DNA from: Duganella zoogloeoides
Lineage (GTDB): Bacteria; Pseudomonadota; Gammaproteobacteria; Burkholderiales; Burkholderiaceae_D
Reading direction: 5' to 3'
Assembly (NCBI RefSeq): GCF_034479515.1
Contig: NZ_CP140152.1
Span: 868,001-932,000 of the forward strand
DNA length: 64,000 nt
Shown piece by piece: positions 1-8,958 of this stretch. The notes under the pieces are model-generated. The model was given only the letters and a program-made list of their open reading frames with translations. It had not been told where the DNA came from and did not search any database. The first letter of the stretch is position 1. Every line of letters begins with the position of its first letter. The position numbers were made by a program, and so were the translations under genes.

Positions 1-3000
1 GGGCGCTGCGGTAGCCGCGCCTGGTGAACGCGCTGCGCAGCTTGAAGCTGTCGGCGAGCCAGCCGAGGCGGTCGTCGATGACGCTGCCCTCCGGCACCGC
101 CGCCACCGGCAGCGCGTGCGCCAGCTGCGCGAACAATGGCGTGACCTTGTAGTCTTTCAGGTGCGCGGCCCAGGCAGCGGCATCTGGTGCGTCGAGCAGC
201 ACGCGGTGCGCCAGGCGTATGCCGGCGCCCTCGGCGAGCGCAAACTCATTGTCGTCCACGTCGATCAGGCTGCCGTCCTCGGTGGGCCGGAAGGTACGTG
301 CTGGCACCGTATCGGATGGCATCTGCTGCCACACCAGCCGCTGCGCCAGCCGGCCCACCAGCGCATGCTGTTGCAGGTAGGTGCGCCAGTCGGCTGCCGG
401 CCACACGCGGCCGGTGCACATGGCTTCGTACAGGCGGCCGGTCTGCAAGGTCACTACCTGTTTCACTTCCTTCTTGCAGGCGCCCAGCAGCTGTTTGGCT
501 TCCCTGGCCGCATCGGCATCGTCGTCCTGGCGCGGTACGGGCAGGGCGGCCATCACCTTGCCGTCGGCGTTGCGCAGCACGGGCTTGAGGTCGGCGTCGA
601 GCGTGACCGTAAACTGGCGGCTGCCGAACGACAGCGCCAGCGTGCCGCTGTCATCGAGGCCGCCGGTGGGCACGGTGCGGTCGGCCAGCTGGTCGCGAGT
701 CCAGCCGTTGCGGTCGGCGATGCGCTGCACCAGCGTGCGCGCTTTTTCCTGCACCGACGTCGTGCGGTGGCGCCGGGCCACGGCCAGCATCAGCTGGATC
801 ACGGCCGTGTCGTCGATGTTGCTGGCAGATTCCAGCAGTGATTCGATGATCGCGCGGCGCAGGTAGTGGTCGCGCATATAGTCCTGGATGATGCCCGCAT
901 ACTCGCGGCCCGGTACGCCGGAGGTCAGCGCCAGCAAGCCTTTTTCGTAAATCGCGGTGCCGAAATAGCCGGCCAGCTTTTCGCGTTTGAGTTCTTCGTA
1001 TACCTGCTCCGGCGTGGGCATATCCATGCCCCAGTTGTCGTAGTAGGCCTGGTAGTTTCGCAGTCGCTGGGCGACATTGGCTTCAGCCCACGTCATGGCT
1101 TCCTGCAGCGATGGCACCCGGGTGTCGTGACCGATGAACCGGTGCAGCAGCCAGCGGCCCAGCGTCGCGCGCGCTTCCGGCGCCAGCAGCGACAGATAGC
1201 GCTCCAGCAGGGGATTGCCGGCCGGTTCCTTGAGCTTGCACGCGAACACCACCCACCAGCGGATGATCTCGGCCGCCACCGGCGTGCCGTCGCGCCAGGC
1301 GCATGGCGGCAGGGCGTCGAGGTCGAGCCAGGCCAGGCCGGCGGGCAGCCTGGCCTTGAGGCCCTTGCGCGCCTTCGCCAGCAGCTTGTCGGGCGAGAGG
1401 TGGGTGGCGATGTCCTCGCCCAGCGCTTCGAGCGCACCGAGCATGGCGGCGCTGGCTGCTTCGCGGATTTCCTTGTTCAGCGCCGCCTGCAGCGCCGGTA
1501 GCGCAGCGCGGTCGCCGAGTGCGCCCAGCCAGCGCGCCGCTTCGATGCGCACTTCCTGCTGATTCGATCCCAGCGCTTCGCTCACGCGGGCGACGATGTC
1601 CGGCACCCGGGCCAGCGCCTGCTGGATGGCGGCGCGGTCGGTTTTGCCCGTGCCCAGCGCCAGTTCCAGCAGGCGTGGCAGCCAGCGCGCGGGCATGACC
1701 GGGAACGTGGCCAGCACGGACAGCGTGTTGACCACGCTCGGCGTATAAAAATACGTGGCCGGATCGAGCGGCGGCGCCAGCCCCAGGCCGATGTCGATCA
1801 GTTCCGTGCGTTCGGCGAACACCGGCCACACGCGGCCGGCCGGCAGCATCTGCTGCGGCGAGTGATCGTCGTTCCAGTACAGGCAGGTCAGCGGCAGGTG
1901 CAGGCCGTTGGCGCCGCTGGCGTCGATGATCGCCACCAGTTGGCGCAGATCGACCTGGGGCTGGTCCTGCTGCGCGAACCAGGCTCGGAACAACGGATGG
2001 CGCCAGATGCTGCCGCCTTCGCGCCGGGTGGCCGTCAGCCGGCGCAGCAATTGCGCCAGGCCGAAGTCGGCGCGCGCCGCCAGCAGGCCCCGGTAGTCGA
2101 GCACCGTGTCCACCGCCGGCATGGCCAGGGCGGCCAGCGGCGCCTGGCCATTGAGCGCTTGCACCGCCTGGCGCAGGTGCTCGCCGGTGACGGTGCTGTA
2201 AAGCGCCAGGGCGCGCTGGGAGTAGTCGGACTGGTACTCGCGGTCGCGGTTTTTTTCGATTTCCTCTGCCGCATCGAGGCGTGCCTGTGCCAGCAGCGCC
2301 GCGTGGTTGGCCTGCAGCAGCTCGGCCGCGTCGTCGGCCAGCACCTCGTGCGGGGCCGGCGGCAGCGGCGGGGGCGCCGGCAACTCCGGTGGCTGTGCCG
2401 TGGCGGCGGGTGTCAGGCGGCCCAGCGCGGCGCGGATCGCCTGCGCGGCGGCCTTGCCGGTGGTATCGGCCAGCGCCGCCTCCAGCTCGGCGCGGGCGGC
2501 GTCGCCATGCAGGCGTGCCAGCAGGTCGGCGGCGTGGCCCACTTCCGTACTGCGGCTGCTGCGCAGCATGGTGGCCAGCAAGGGGCGGAGCCGGTCGCGG
2601 TCGATGGCGTCGAGCATCTGCGCGGCGGCAGTGCGCACGACCTTGCTGCTGTCGAGGGCCTGCCGCAGCAGCAGTTCGGCGAACGGCGCCAGCAACGGCG
2701 GGTGGCTGCCCAGGCGCTTGACCAGCATGACCCGTCCTGCCACTGGCAGCGCGGGCGCCAGCGCCGCCACTTCGGCGACGTGGGCCAGCAGGTAGTCGTC
2801 CAGCGCACCGGGGGCCAGCAACTGGCGCAGTACCATGTCAGCGTGGTAGGGATGAAGTTCGCGCCGCTCGAACACGATCGGCAGCAGCAGCGTTTGGGGC
2901 TGGCCGTCGTCGGCCAGCAGCGCCGCTACCAAGGTGACGTTCCAGGCCGCGCGGTCCTCGGGGCCGCTGGTGCGGCGCTCCCAGTCGAACGTACCGCCAA

Positions 3001-3400
3001 GGGCGTCGTTGAGCAGGTATTGCAGCCACGCGGGCGTGGCCGGCGCCGTGCGCACAAGCAGTTGCAGCTGGTCGGCCGCTGCCAGTACCTTGCCCAGGCG
3101 GACCAGCATGGCTATGCAGGCCGGCTCCAGTGTTGTAGCGCGATACAGCTGGTGGCGGCCGCCAAGGCTGGCCTGCGATGCTTGATGGAAGCCGACTGGC
3201 GTACCGATCATCGCGTTCCCGGCGAGGTGGCCCGGGTAGCCAAGCGCAGCGCCGGCAGTGCCAGGTGTACCGGGCAGGGTCGCCAGGTGGGCCAGCACGG
3301 CCGCGTCGTCGCCGCTGGCGGCATACCGGGCGGCGCGCTGCGCCAGGCCGGTTTCTATCAGGTCCAGGCCGGTCAATCCGGCTTGCAATAATGTGAGCAT
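1..3400 (-). CDS. DUF4132 domain protein with HEAT-like repeats (C-terminus cut by window edge)
   Basis: An uninterrupted frame of 1,133 codons runs from an ATG at 3398-3400 to the left edge; an in-frame TAG lies 9 codons upstream (3428-3430), so this is the first ATG. The N-terminal part is an alpha-helical, Leu/Ala-rich scaffold. Around residues 540-720 short helical pairs follow the HEAT/PBS-lyase pattern (for example VRIEAARWLGALGDRAALP). From about residue 890 the sequence matches what I remember of DUF4132: LADRTVPTGGLDDSGT, then a WPAADW motif and a LVGRLAQRLVWQ helix. DUF4132 includes E. coli YehI; no biochemical role is established. Relatives are often encoded near MoxR-type AAA ATPases and VWA proteins; such neighbours would lie beyond the left edge. 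No signal peptide or membrane segment is visible, so it is probably cytoplasmic. Confidence 0.85.
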   Translation of the reverse strand, partial: MLTLLQAGLTGLDLIETGLAQRAARYAASGDDAAVLAHLATLPGTPGTAGAALGYPGHLAGNAMIGTPVGFHQASQASLGGRHQLYRATTLEPACIAMLVRLGKVLAAADQLQLLVRTAPATPAWLQYLLNDALGGTFDWERRTSGPEDRAAWNVTLVAALLADDGQPQTLLLPIVFERRELHPYHADMVLRQLLAPGALDDYLLAHVAEVAALAPALPVAGRVMLVKRLGSHPPLLAPFAELLLRQALDSSKVVRTAAAQMLDAIDRDRLRPLLATMLRSSRSTEVGHAADLLARLHGDAARAELEAALADTTGKAAAQAIRAALGRLTPAATAQPPELPAPPPLPPAPHEVLADDAAELLQANHAALLAQARLDAAEEIEKNRDREYQSDYSQRALALYSTVTGEHLRQAVQALNGQAPLAALAMPAVDTVLDYRGLLAARADFGLAQLLRRLTATRREGGSIWRHPLFRAWFAQQDQPQVDLRQLVAIIDASGANGLHLPLTCLYWNDDHSPQQMLPAGRVWPVFAERTELIDIGLGLAPPLDPATYFYTPSVVNTLSVLATFPVMPARWLPRLLELALGTGKTDRAAIQQALARVPDIVARVSEALGSNQQEVRIEAARWLGALGDRAALPALQAALNKEIREAASAAMLGALEALGEDIATHLSPDKLLAKARKGLKARLPAGLAWLDLDALPPCAWRDGTPVAAEIIRWWVVFACKLKEPAGNPLLERYLSLLAPEARATLGRWLLHRFIGHDTRVPSLQEAMTWAEANVAQRLRNYQAYYDNWGMDMPTPEQVYEELKREKLAGYFGTAIYEKGLLALTSGVPGREYAGIIQDYMRDHYLRRAIIESLLESASNIDDTAVIQLMLAVARRHRTTSVQEKARTLVQRIADRNGWTRDQLADRTVPTGGLDDSGTLALSFGSRQFTVTLDADLKPVLRNADGKVMAALPVPRQDDDADAAREAKQLLGACKKEVKQVVTLQTGRLYEAMCTGRVWPAADWRTYLQQHALVGRLAQRLVWQQMPSDTVPARTFRPTEDGSLIDVDDNEFALAEGAGIRLAHRVLLDAPDAAAWAAHLKDYKVTPLFAQLAHALPVAAVPEGSVIDDRLGWLADSFKLRSAFTRRGYRSA

Positions 3401-3544
3401 TGACGTGGCATCAGGGTTGGTAGTTGCCTATTTTGCCATGCGGACCACGCGACTGGGGCGCGACGTTGCGCGCTCGACATTAAAAATCAGGTAAGATCAT
3501 TTTGATAATGTCATTTAGGCATTCCCATTCGCCAGGAGACCCGC

Positions 3545-4219
3545 ATGAATCGTACCGCCGCCATTGTGCCGTTGATCGTTGTTGCGCTGCTGGGCGCGTG
3601 CAAGAAGCGTGAGCCCGAGCCGGCACCGGCAGCCGAAGCGCCGGTCGCTGCGGCGCCGGCCGCCACCACGGCAACGCCACCGGCCGAGCAGACCGCGGAG
3701 CAGCAGGAACTGGCGCGCAAGCAGGCACTGCTGGCCTTCGCCACCCGGGAAGACAAGTTCATCAATGATCCGCGCGCGCAGTGGGCGGCCGAGGCCAAGG
3801 CCAGTTCGGTGTTTGGCGACAAGGACAAGAGCGTGTCCGACTCCAACAAGCCGCAAAGCGCGGTGGGGCCGGCCGATGGTCGCGACTGGACCAACGATAA
3901 TATCGACAAGGGTTTTGATTGGCTGGAAACCACGTATGCCAACCCTGTCAACGCCACCGAGGTACGCGTGGTATTTACCGGCGGCCAGGGCGTGGAGGCG
4001 ATCAACAAGGTGGAATTGCAGGATACCGACGCCAAATGGCACACGGTGTGGGAAGGACTGAGCGACGTCAAGAAGGAAGAAAACGGCAACCGTACCTGGT
4101 TCGTGCGTACTTTCGACAAGACCGCCTACAAGGCCAAGATCGTCAAGGTAACGTTCGCCAATAACTTGCAGCGTGATTACAAAACTGTGGACGCCGTGCA
4201 ACTAGTGGGCGACCAATAG
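3545..4219 (+). CDS. putative lipoprotein with discoidin-like C-terminal region
   Basis: The 224-residue product begins with a lipoprotein signal: hydrophobic residues 7-16 and a lipobox LGAC with Cys19, followed by KKRE. Residues 22-60 are an Ala/Pro/Glu-rich linker typical of surface lipoproteins. The remaining ~160 residues are predicted mainly beta, with a VGPADGRDWTN...WLETTY pattern that loosely recalls F5/8 type C (discoidin) carbohydrate-binding folds; this is a weak resemblance. An AGGAG Shine-Dalgarno sequence lies 7 bases before the ATG. It is divergent from the DUF4132 gene across 144 bases, which contain an extended -10-like TTGATAATG near 3503. The lipoprotein call is firm; the ligand is unknown. 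Confidence 0.8.
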   Translation: MNRTAAIVPLIVVALLGACKKREPEPAPAAEAPVAAAPAATTATPPAEQTAEQQELARKQALLAFATREDKFINDPRAQWAAEAKASSVFGDKDKSVSDSNKPQSAVGPADGRDWTNDNIDKGFDWLETTYANPVNATEVRVVFTGGQGVEAINKVELQDTDAKWHTVWEGLSDVKKEENGNRTWFVRTFDKTAYKAKIVKVTFANNLQRDYKTVDAVQLVGDQ

Positions 4220-4248
4220 CTGGTTGCCCGGTAGTCAATCGCAGCTGG

Positions 4249-4458
4249 TTAATCATTGTAGTGCGGGTCTGCCCGCGCGGGCAGGCGGCGCCGGTCCGGT
4301 TCGTTGAGCACGCGCGCGATCACCGCCAGCGGCACGCCGGCGTCTTCCATGAAGGCGGCCGCTGCGGCCCGGCCCTCGGTTTTCAGCAGGTCGAGCCCGG
4401 CTTCGACCGCGATGGCCTTGCTGCGGTCTGGTCGTGACCCTGGTTCCGGGTTGTTCAT
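4249..4458 (-). CDS. small conserved-type hypothetical protein
   Basis: The 69-residue product starts at ATG 4456-4458, chosen over a longer frame because AGGA sits 6 bases upstream. It is charged and Ala-rich, with a helix-turn-like middle (LKTEGRAAAAAFMEDAGVPLAVIARVL) and an Arg-rich tail. I do not recognise a family. It follows the CheY-like gene on the same strand after 59 bases and could be co-transcribed with it. The amphipathic helix followed by AVIARVLNEP vaguely recalls small DNA-binding or adaptor proteins, but this is not enough to assign a function. Confidence 0.55.
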   Translation of the reverse strand: MNNPEPGSRPDRSKAIAVEAGLDLLKTEGRAAAAAFMEDAGVPLAVIARVLNEPDRRRLPARADPHYND

Positions 4459-4517
4459 GGTGCGTCCTGGGTCTGTTGGGGAATATGGGGTGACAATAGC
4501 ATGAACCACGCGTGGCG

Positions 4518-4913
4518 TCAGGCGTGGCAGGGCTGGCAGGCGGCGGCAATGGTGCTGACGATTTCATCGAGGCTGGCCGGCTTGGTCAGGTGGTCGTTGA
4601 AACCGGCCGCGCGGGTGCGCTGGCGGGTGCCTTGGTCGCCCCAGGCCGAGAACGCCACGATCGCCACGTCGCGGAAATCCGGCCGGGCGCGCAGCGCGGC
4701 CGCCACCTGGAAACCGTCCAGGCCAGGCATGCCGAGGTCGAGCAGGATGACGTCGGGCGCAAATGCCTCGGCCGCCTGCAAACCTTCCTGGCCACCGTAG
4801 GCCACTGCGGTCTGGTAGCCGTAGAGGTCGGGCAACTCCGAAGCGACGTCGGCGGCTTGCGCGTTGTCATCGACGATCAGGACGCGTTTTCTAATAGAAG
4901 GGGACTGGTCCAT
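4518..4913 (-). CDS. single-domain response regulator (CheY-like)
   Basis: A 131-residue receiver domain with nothing attached. It has the acidic pair in VLIVDDN, the phospho-acceptor aspartate in ILLDLGMPGLDG, a Ser/Thr-equivalent position in AFSAWGD and the conserved lysine in LTKPAS. Single-domain receivers usually relay phosphate to a partner protein or act by protein-protein contact. No kinase is adjacent; the nearest are in the phytochrome cluster 1.3 kb away. A TTG three codons upstream (4922) is an alternative start, but the ATG gives the standard N-terminus. The C-terminus has two cysteines (ACQPCHA), unusual for a receiver and possibly redox sensitive, which is speculation. Confidence 0.88.
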   Translation of the reverse strand: MDQSPSIRKRVLIVDDNAQAADVASELPDLYGYQTAVAYGGQEGLQAAEAFAPDVILLDLGMPGLDGFQVAAALRARPDFRDVAIVAFSAWGDQGTRQRTRAAGFNDHLTKPASLDEIVSTIAAACQPCHA

Positions 4914-5131
4914 GGCTGGCAATCGAAACGTTGGCTACCATCAAGGTCGCGGTCTTTCGGCTGGGTCCAGGCCGGAGAAGGGCTGCGCGCGGGGAGGTGG
5001 CACGCAAAGTGTGAAATTTTTCCTACAGGCAAATTATAAATCGAATTGCATTTCTGTGCCGGTAAACGGTTGATAAAAACCGCGTTGTCGCCACATAAGT
5101 GGCCTGACCAGATCAATGAAAAGGAATGATG

Positions 5132-5632
5132 ATGAGCGCAACTGACAAGGCTGTCCTGGCTGGTGGCTGTTTCTGGGGCATGCAGGACCTGATCCGTAAA
5201 ATGCCCGGCGTGGTCGCCACGCGGGTGGGTTACAGCGGCGGCGACGTGCCCAATGCCACCTACCGCAACCACGGCACCCATGCCGAGGCGATCGAGATCG
5301 AATTCGACCCGGCAGTCATTTCCTACCGCAAACTGCTGGAATTCTTTTTCCAGATTCACGACCCCAGCACTACCAACCGGCAAGGCAACGACCTCGGCAC
5401 GAGTTATCGCTCTGCCATTTATTATGCTGATGAGCAACAGAAGGCAACCGCTCTCGACACCATCGCCGACGTCGATGCATCGGGCCTGTGGCCCGGCAAA
5501 GTGGTCACCGAACTGGCGCCGGCAGGTCCGTTCTGGGAAGCCGAGCCCGAACACCAGGATTACCTCGAGCGCATTCCCAACGGTTACACCTGCCATTACG
5601 TGCGGCCAGATTGGAAATTGCCCAAGCGCTAA
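5132..5632 (+). CDS. msrA: peptide-methionine (S)-S-oxide reductase MsrA
   Basis: The enzyme reduces methionine-S-sulfoxide in proteins using thioredoxin. The catalytic GCFWG motif lies 13 residues from the chosen start, followed by the conserved GYSGG and the [15 protein letters not shown] region; the C-terminal [11 protein letters not shown] supplies a second cysteine for the disulfide exchange. Three ATG codons stand in tandem at 5126, 5129 and 5132; AAGGA at 5121-5125 is best spaced for the third. Length (166 aa) is normal for single-domain MsrA without an MsrB fusion. The gene stands alone with about 200 bases upstream, AT-rich around 5030-5090. Confidence 0.95.
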   Translation: MSATDKAVLAGGCFWGMQDLIRKMPGVVATRVGYSGGDVPNATYRNHGTHAEAIEIEFDPAVISYRKLLEFFFQIHDPSTTNRQGNDLGTSYRSAIYYADEQQKATALDTIADVDASGLWPGKVVTELAPAGPFWEAEPEHQDYLERIPNGYTCHYVRPDWKLPKR

Positions 5633-5738
5633 ATCTTTATAAATCAGTCACTTGCCGTTCGGAAGGTATCCGGAAGGACGGCAGTGGCGCTGGCGGTTAC
5701 AGTTCGATCCTGTTTTGAGCACTCCAAAAGGAAAGAAC

Positions 5739-6122
5739 ATGAGCCAGCTATTCACTGCCGTCTACGATATCAGCAGCCCTATCGAAGGTCATCCCAATTT
5801 GCGCCTGAACCTGGTCGTCGATGGCCGCAACGACACCATCGTCGGTAATGCCCGGCTCGATGGCGAGCGCGAGATCACGGTACGCGGTCACCATGTCGAG
5901 ATTGACGGCGAGCAACCAATGCAAGCGATATTGCTTGCAGGCACTCCACCAATTTTTGCTGGCGAAGAGCAACCCAGCGCGTTCCAGCTGCTGATGGTAT
6001 TGCCTACCGCGTGGAAGGCGGGGCAGGTCTGTTACAAGATGAGCTTTGGCATGCACCAGCCACGCGTGCTGGAAATTCGCGACGGCGTGGCGCACGCGGT
6101 GTTGCCCGAGTATATGCATTGA
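5739..6122 (+). CDS. uncharacterised beta-rich protein, possibly DUF1842-like
   Basis: A 127-residue protein with AAAGGAAAG 4 bases before its ATG. The sequence alternates hydrophobic and polar residues in short strands (LRLNLVVDGRND, REITVRGHHVEID), suggesting a compact beta-barrel or sandwich. The opening TAVYDISSPIEGHPNLRLNLVV resembles my memory of DUF1842 proteins (small, no signal peptide, function unknown), but I would not rely on it. It lies 107 bases downstream of msrA and about 100 bases before the phytochrome gene, all on the same strand. There is no signal peptide and no catalytic motif that I can see. Confidence 0.7.
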   Translation: MSQLFTAVYDISSPIEGHPNLRLNLVVDGRNDTIVGNARLDGEREITVRGHHVEIDGEQPMQAILLAGTPPIFAGEEQPSAFQLLMVLPTAWKAGQVCYKMSFGMHQPRVLEIRDGVAHAVLPEYMH

Positions 6123-6227
6123 CCCCGACAATTCATGCGATAAAAAATAGACAAGCGGGCCGTACGGCGCGTCGGACGTTGATAAAAGTTGCTATCATGC
6201 GCTTTTGCTCAACCATGTACGTTCACC

Positions 6228-8489
6228 ATGCCTGAGGCCACCTCCGCCGACATCGCCACCTGCGAAAGCGAGCCGATCCGCATACCCGGCGCGATTCAGC
6301 CGCACGGTTTCCTGCTGTCCCTCGATTTGTCGCACTTGCCGGACGCAGCGGACGCTTCGGTTGCACGCGTGGTGCAGGTCAGCGACAACCTGGCCGATTT
6401 CACCGGCATGGCGCCCGCCGCCGTGCTGGGCCGGCAGTTACGCGCCGTCATCGGGGCCGCCGCCGACCAGCTGGCGCCGCTGTTGCGACTGGACCAGGCG
6501 CGCGATCGCGCCAGCTTCCTGGCCACCGTGGGGCTCAGCGCCGATGGCCCGCAGTTCGACGTCCTGGCCCACGTGTGCGACGGCTTGCTCGTGCTCGAGT
6601 TCGAGCCGGCCGCTGGCAACCTCGAGGCCAGCCTGCACCGCTTGTACCCGGTGGTGGGTGACTTCCTCAACAAGATCAACGATGCCGATTCCATCGCCGA
6701 CATGAGCCAGCTGGCGGTCAACGAGATCGCCGCGCTTACCGGTTTTGGCCGGGTGATGGTGTACAGCTTCGACAAGGACGGTCACGGCACCGTGTTGGCC
6801 GAGGCCCTGCAGGACGGCTACGAGGGCTATATGGGCCAGCGCTTTCCGGCCAGCGATATCCCGCGCCAGGCGCGCGAGCTGTACCTGCTCAACCGCATCC
6901 GCCTGATCCAGGACGCCAACTACACGCCGGCCGGGTTGCTGCCCGCCATGCATCCGTTCACCGGCCGCGCCACCGATTTATCGCTGGCATCGCTGCGCAG
7001 CGTCTCGCCCGTGCACCTGCAATACATGCGCAACATGGGCACACTGGCCTCGATGTCGATCTCGCTGGTGGTGGAGGGCAAGCTGTGGGGACTGCTGTCG
7101 TGCCACCATGCCACGCCGCGTCGCCTCAGCTACCACCAGCGCACCGTGTGCGAACAGCTGGGGCAAATCCTGGCGCTGCGCATCCGCAACCGCGCCGACG
7201 CCGACGAGCTGCAATTCCGGCTCGAAGTGCGGCGCGTGATGGTCAACCTGCTGGGCGGACTGACCCAGGGCACCGACTTCATCGAAAACCTGCGCAGCGT
7301 CATGCCGGAGCTGCTGCGCTTTGCGCGCGCCGGCGGCGTGGCCATCGTCATCGACGACCGCCTGATCAGCTTTGGCGATACGCCGGACGACAGCCAGATC
7401 CGCCAACTGGCCGGCTGGCTCAGCCTGCACTCGCACGAAGACCTGTTCCACAGCGCCCACCTGGGGGCCATTTATCCGCCCGCAGCTGCCTATGCGCATT
7501 GTGCCAGCGGCCTGCTGGCCATGCCGATTTCGCGCATCCACCAGCACTACCTGCTGTGGTTCCGGCCCGAGCACGTGTACACCATCGACTGGGCCGGCCG
7601 CCCGCAGGACAAGCGCGGTCCCGGAGCGCTGTCGCCGCGCACCAGCTTCGAGAGCTGGCGCGAAGCCGTGCACGGCACCAGCGCCCCCTGGCACGATGCC
7701 GAACTGGAACTGGCGCTGGAATTCCGCACCACCTTGCTTGGCATCGCGCTCGAACGCGCCGAGCAGATGGCCGACCTGGCCGAGGAGCTGGGCCGCGCCA
7801 ACAAGGAGCTCGAAGCGTTTTCGTATTCGGTCTCGCACGACCTGCGCGCGCCGCTGCGCCATATCGTCGGTTTTTCCGACCTGCTGATGGAAACCGCCGG
7901 CAACGACAACCCCGAGCGGCGCCTGCGCTTTCTTACCAACATCAAGACCTCGGCCCGGCTGGCCGGCAAGCTGGTCGATGACTTGCTGAGTTTTTCACAG
8001 ATGGGCAGGGCGGCGCTGCGGCCCGTGCGCATCCGCATGGGCGAGATGGTCAATGGCTGTATCGAGCGGCTGACCCCGGAATATGCGAGCCGGCGCGTGG
8101 AATGGCACGTCGATACCTTGCCGGATGTAATCGCCGATCCCGCATTCCTGCAGCTGGCGTTGTACAATCTGCTTTCGAATGCCGTGAAATTCACGGCGCA
8201 GAGCGATCCCGCCGTGATCCGTATTACCAGCGAGAAATTAAGCAACGAAGTCGTGTTCCATGTTGCCGACAACGGCGTCGGTTTCAATATGGAGTACGTG
8301 CACAAGTTGTTTGGCGTATTCCAGCGCCTGCATCGCATGGAGGATTTCAACGGTACCGGCATCGGCCTGGCCAATGTGCGCCGCATTGTCGAGCGCCATG
8401 GCGGCCGGGTCTGGGCCCGTTCCGTCCCCGGCGAGGGCGCGACTTTTTCGTTCAGCATTCCCGATACACCCCTACCTGATAAAGAATGA
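6228..8489 (+). CDS. bphP: bacteriophytochrome sensor histidine kinase
   Basis: A 753-residue red/far-red photoreceptor kinase. Domains in order: PAS (about 10-110) with the biliverdin-binding Cys12 in ATCESEPI and the following IPGAIQPHG knot motif; GAF (about 140-310) with PASDIP at 207-212 and chromophore-pocket His263 in SPVHLQYM; PHY (about 320-490) with the tongue motif PRTSF; HisKA with phospho-acceptor His537 in SVSHDLRAPLR; and HATPase_c with NLLSNAVKF, a DNGVGF loop and GTGIGLANV. All key residues for a photoactive biliverdin phytochrome are present. The next gene, 13 bases on, is a small response regulator, its probable phosphorylation partner, and a heme oxygenase lies 2.2 kb downstream. 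I chose the ATG at 6228 over a longer frame because it places Cys12 at the usual distance. Confidence 0.96.
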   Translation: MPEATSADIATCESEPIRIPGAIQPHGFLLSLDLSHLPDAADASVARVVQVSDNLADFTGMAPAAVLGRQLRAVIGAAADQLAPLLRLDQARDRASFLATVGLSADGPQFDVLAHVCDGLLVLEFEPAAGNLEASLHRLYPVVGDFLNKINDADSIADMSQLAVNEIAALTGFGRVMVYSFDKDGHGTVLAEALQDGYEGYMGQRFPASDIPRQARELYLLNRIRLIQDANYTPAGLLPAMHPFTGRATDLSLASLRSVSPVHLQYMRNMGTLASMSISLVVEGKLWGLLSCHHATPRRLSYHQRTVCEQLGQILALRIRNRADADELQFRLEVRRVMVNLLGGLTQGTDFIENLRSVMPELLRFARAGGVAIVIDDRLISFGDTPDDSQIRQLAGWLSLHSHEDLFHSAHLGAIYPPAAAYAHCASGLLAMPISRIHQHYLLWFRPEHVYTIDWAGRPQDKRGPGALSPRTSFESWREAVHGTSAPWHDAELELALEFRTTLLGIALERAEQMADLAEELGRANKELEAFSYSVSHDLRAPLRHIVGFSDLLMETAGNDNPERRLRFLTNIKTSARLAGKLVDDLLSFSQMGRAALRPVRIRMGEMVNGCIERLTPEYASRRVEWHVDTLPDVIADPAFLQLALYNLLSNAVKFTAQSDPAVIRITSEKLSNEVVFHVADNGVGFNMEYVHKLFGVFQRLHRMEDFNGTGIGLANVRRIVERHGGRVWARSVPGEGATFSFSIPDTPLPDKE

Positions 8490-8502
8490 CCGAGGTACCC
8501 GC

Positions 8503-8958
8503 ATGCTAAAACCCATCCTGCTCGTCGAAGACAATCCGCACGACCTGGAACTGACCCTGATCGCGCTCGAGCGCAGCCAGCTGGCCAACGAAGTGATCGT
8601 GGTACGCGATGGGGCCGACGCGCTCGATTATCTGCACGTACGCGGCGCCTTTGCCGACCGCGACCATGGCAATCCGGCCGTGGTGCTGCTGGACCTGAAA
8701 CTGCCGAAAGTGGATGGCCTGGAAGTGCTGGCCGAGATCCGCGACAATCCAACGCTCAAGAGCCTGCCGGTGGTGATGCTGACGTCGTCGCGCGAAGAGC
8801 AGGATCTGATCCGCAGCTACGAGCTGGGCGTGAATGCCTATGTGGTCAAACCGGTCGATTTCCAGGAGTTCGTGCGTGCCATTTCGGACCTCGGCATTTT
8901 CTGGGCGGTGCTCAACGAGCCGCCCCCAGGCTCGCAGCGCTACATCAAGCCGCAGTAA
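8503..8958 (+). CDS. single-domain response regulator of the phytochrome pair (Rcp1-like)
   Basis: A 151-residue receiver with the extended C-terminus typical of phytochrome-associated regulators. Visible motifs: VEDNPHD acidic pocket, phospho-acceptor Asp in VLLDLKLPKVDG, TSSREE, and the conserved lysine in YVVKPVDF. The ILLVEDNPHDLELTLIALERS opening and the insertion before the phosphorylation site (HVRGAFADRDHGNP) mark the Rcp1/CheY-like subgroup that accepts phosphate from phytochrome kinases. It starts 13 bases after the bphP stop. Its 3' end overlaps the convergent hybrid kinase by 14 bases. The physiological output is not encoded here. Confidence 0.93.
   Translation: MLKPILLVEDNPHDLELTLIALERSQLANEVIVVRDGADALDYLHVRGAFADRDHGNPAVVLLDLKLPKVDGLEVLAEIRDNPTLKSLPVVMLTSSREEQDLIRSYELGVNAYVVKPVDFQEFVRAISDLGIFWAVLNEPPPGSQRYIKPQ

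Noticed and set aside
1862..3391. A 509-codon open frame on the + strand, rich in Gln, Arg and His
   Set aside because: It is the antisense shadow of the DUF4132 gene; the minus frame matches a known family and has the uninterrupted structure.
5650..5695. Imperfect hairpin between msrA and the next gene as a riboswitch or terminator
   Set aside because: CACTTGCCGT and ACGGCAGTG pair with a bulge, but no T-run or known riboswitch core is visible.
6179..6198. TTGATA and TATCAT as a promoter for bphP
   Set aside because: The two hexamers are only 8 bases apart, too close for a sigma70 promoter.
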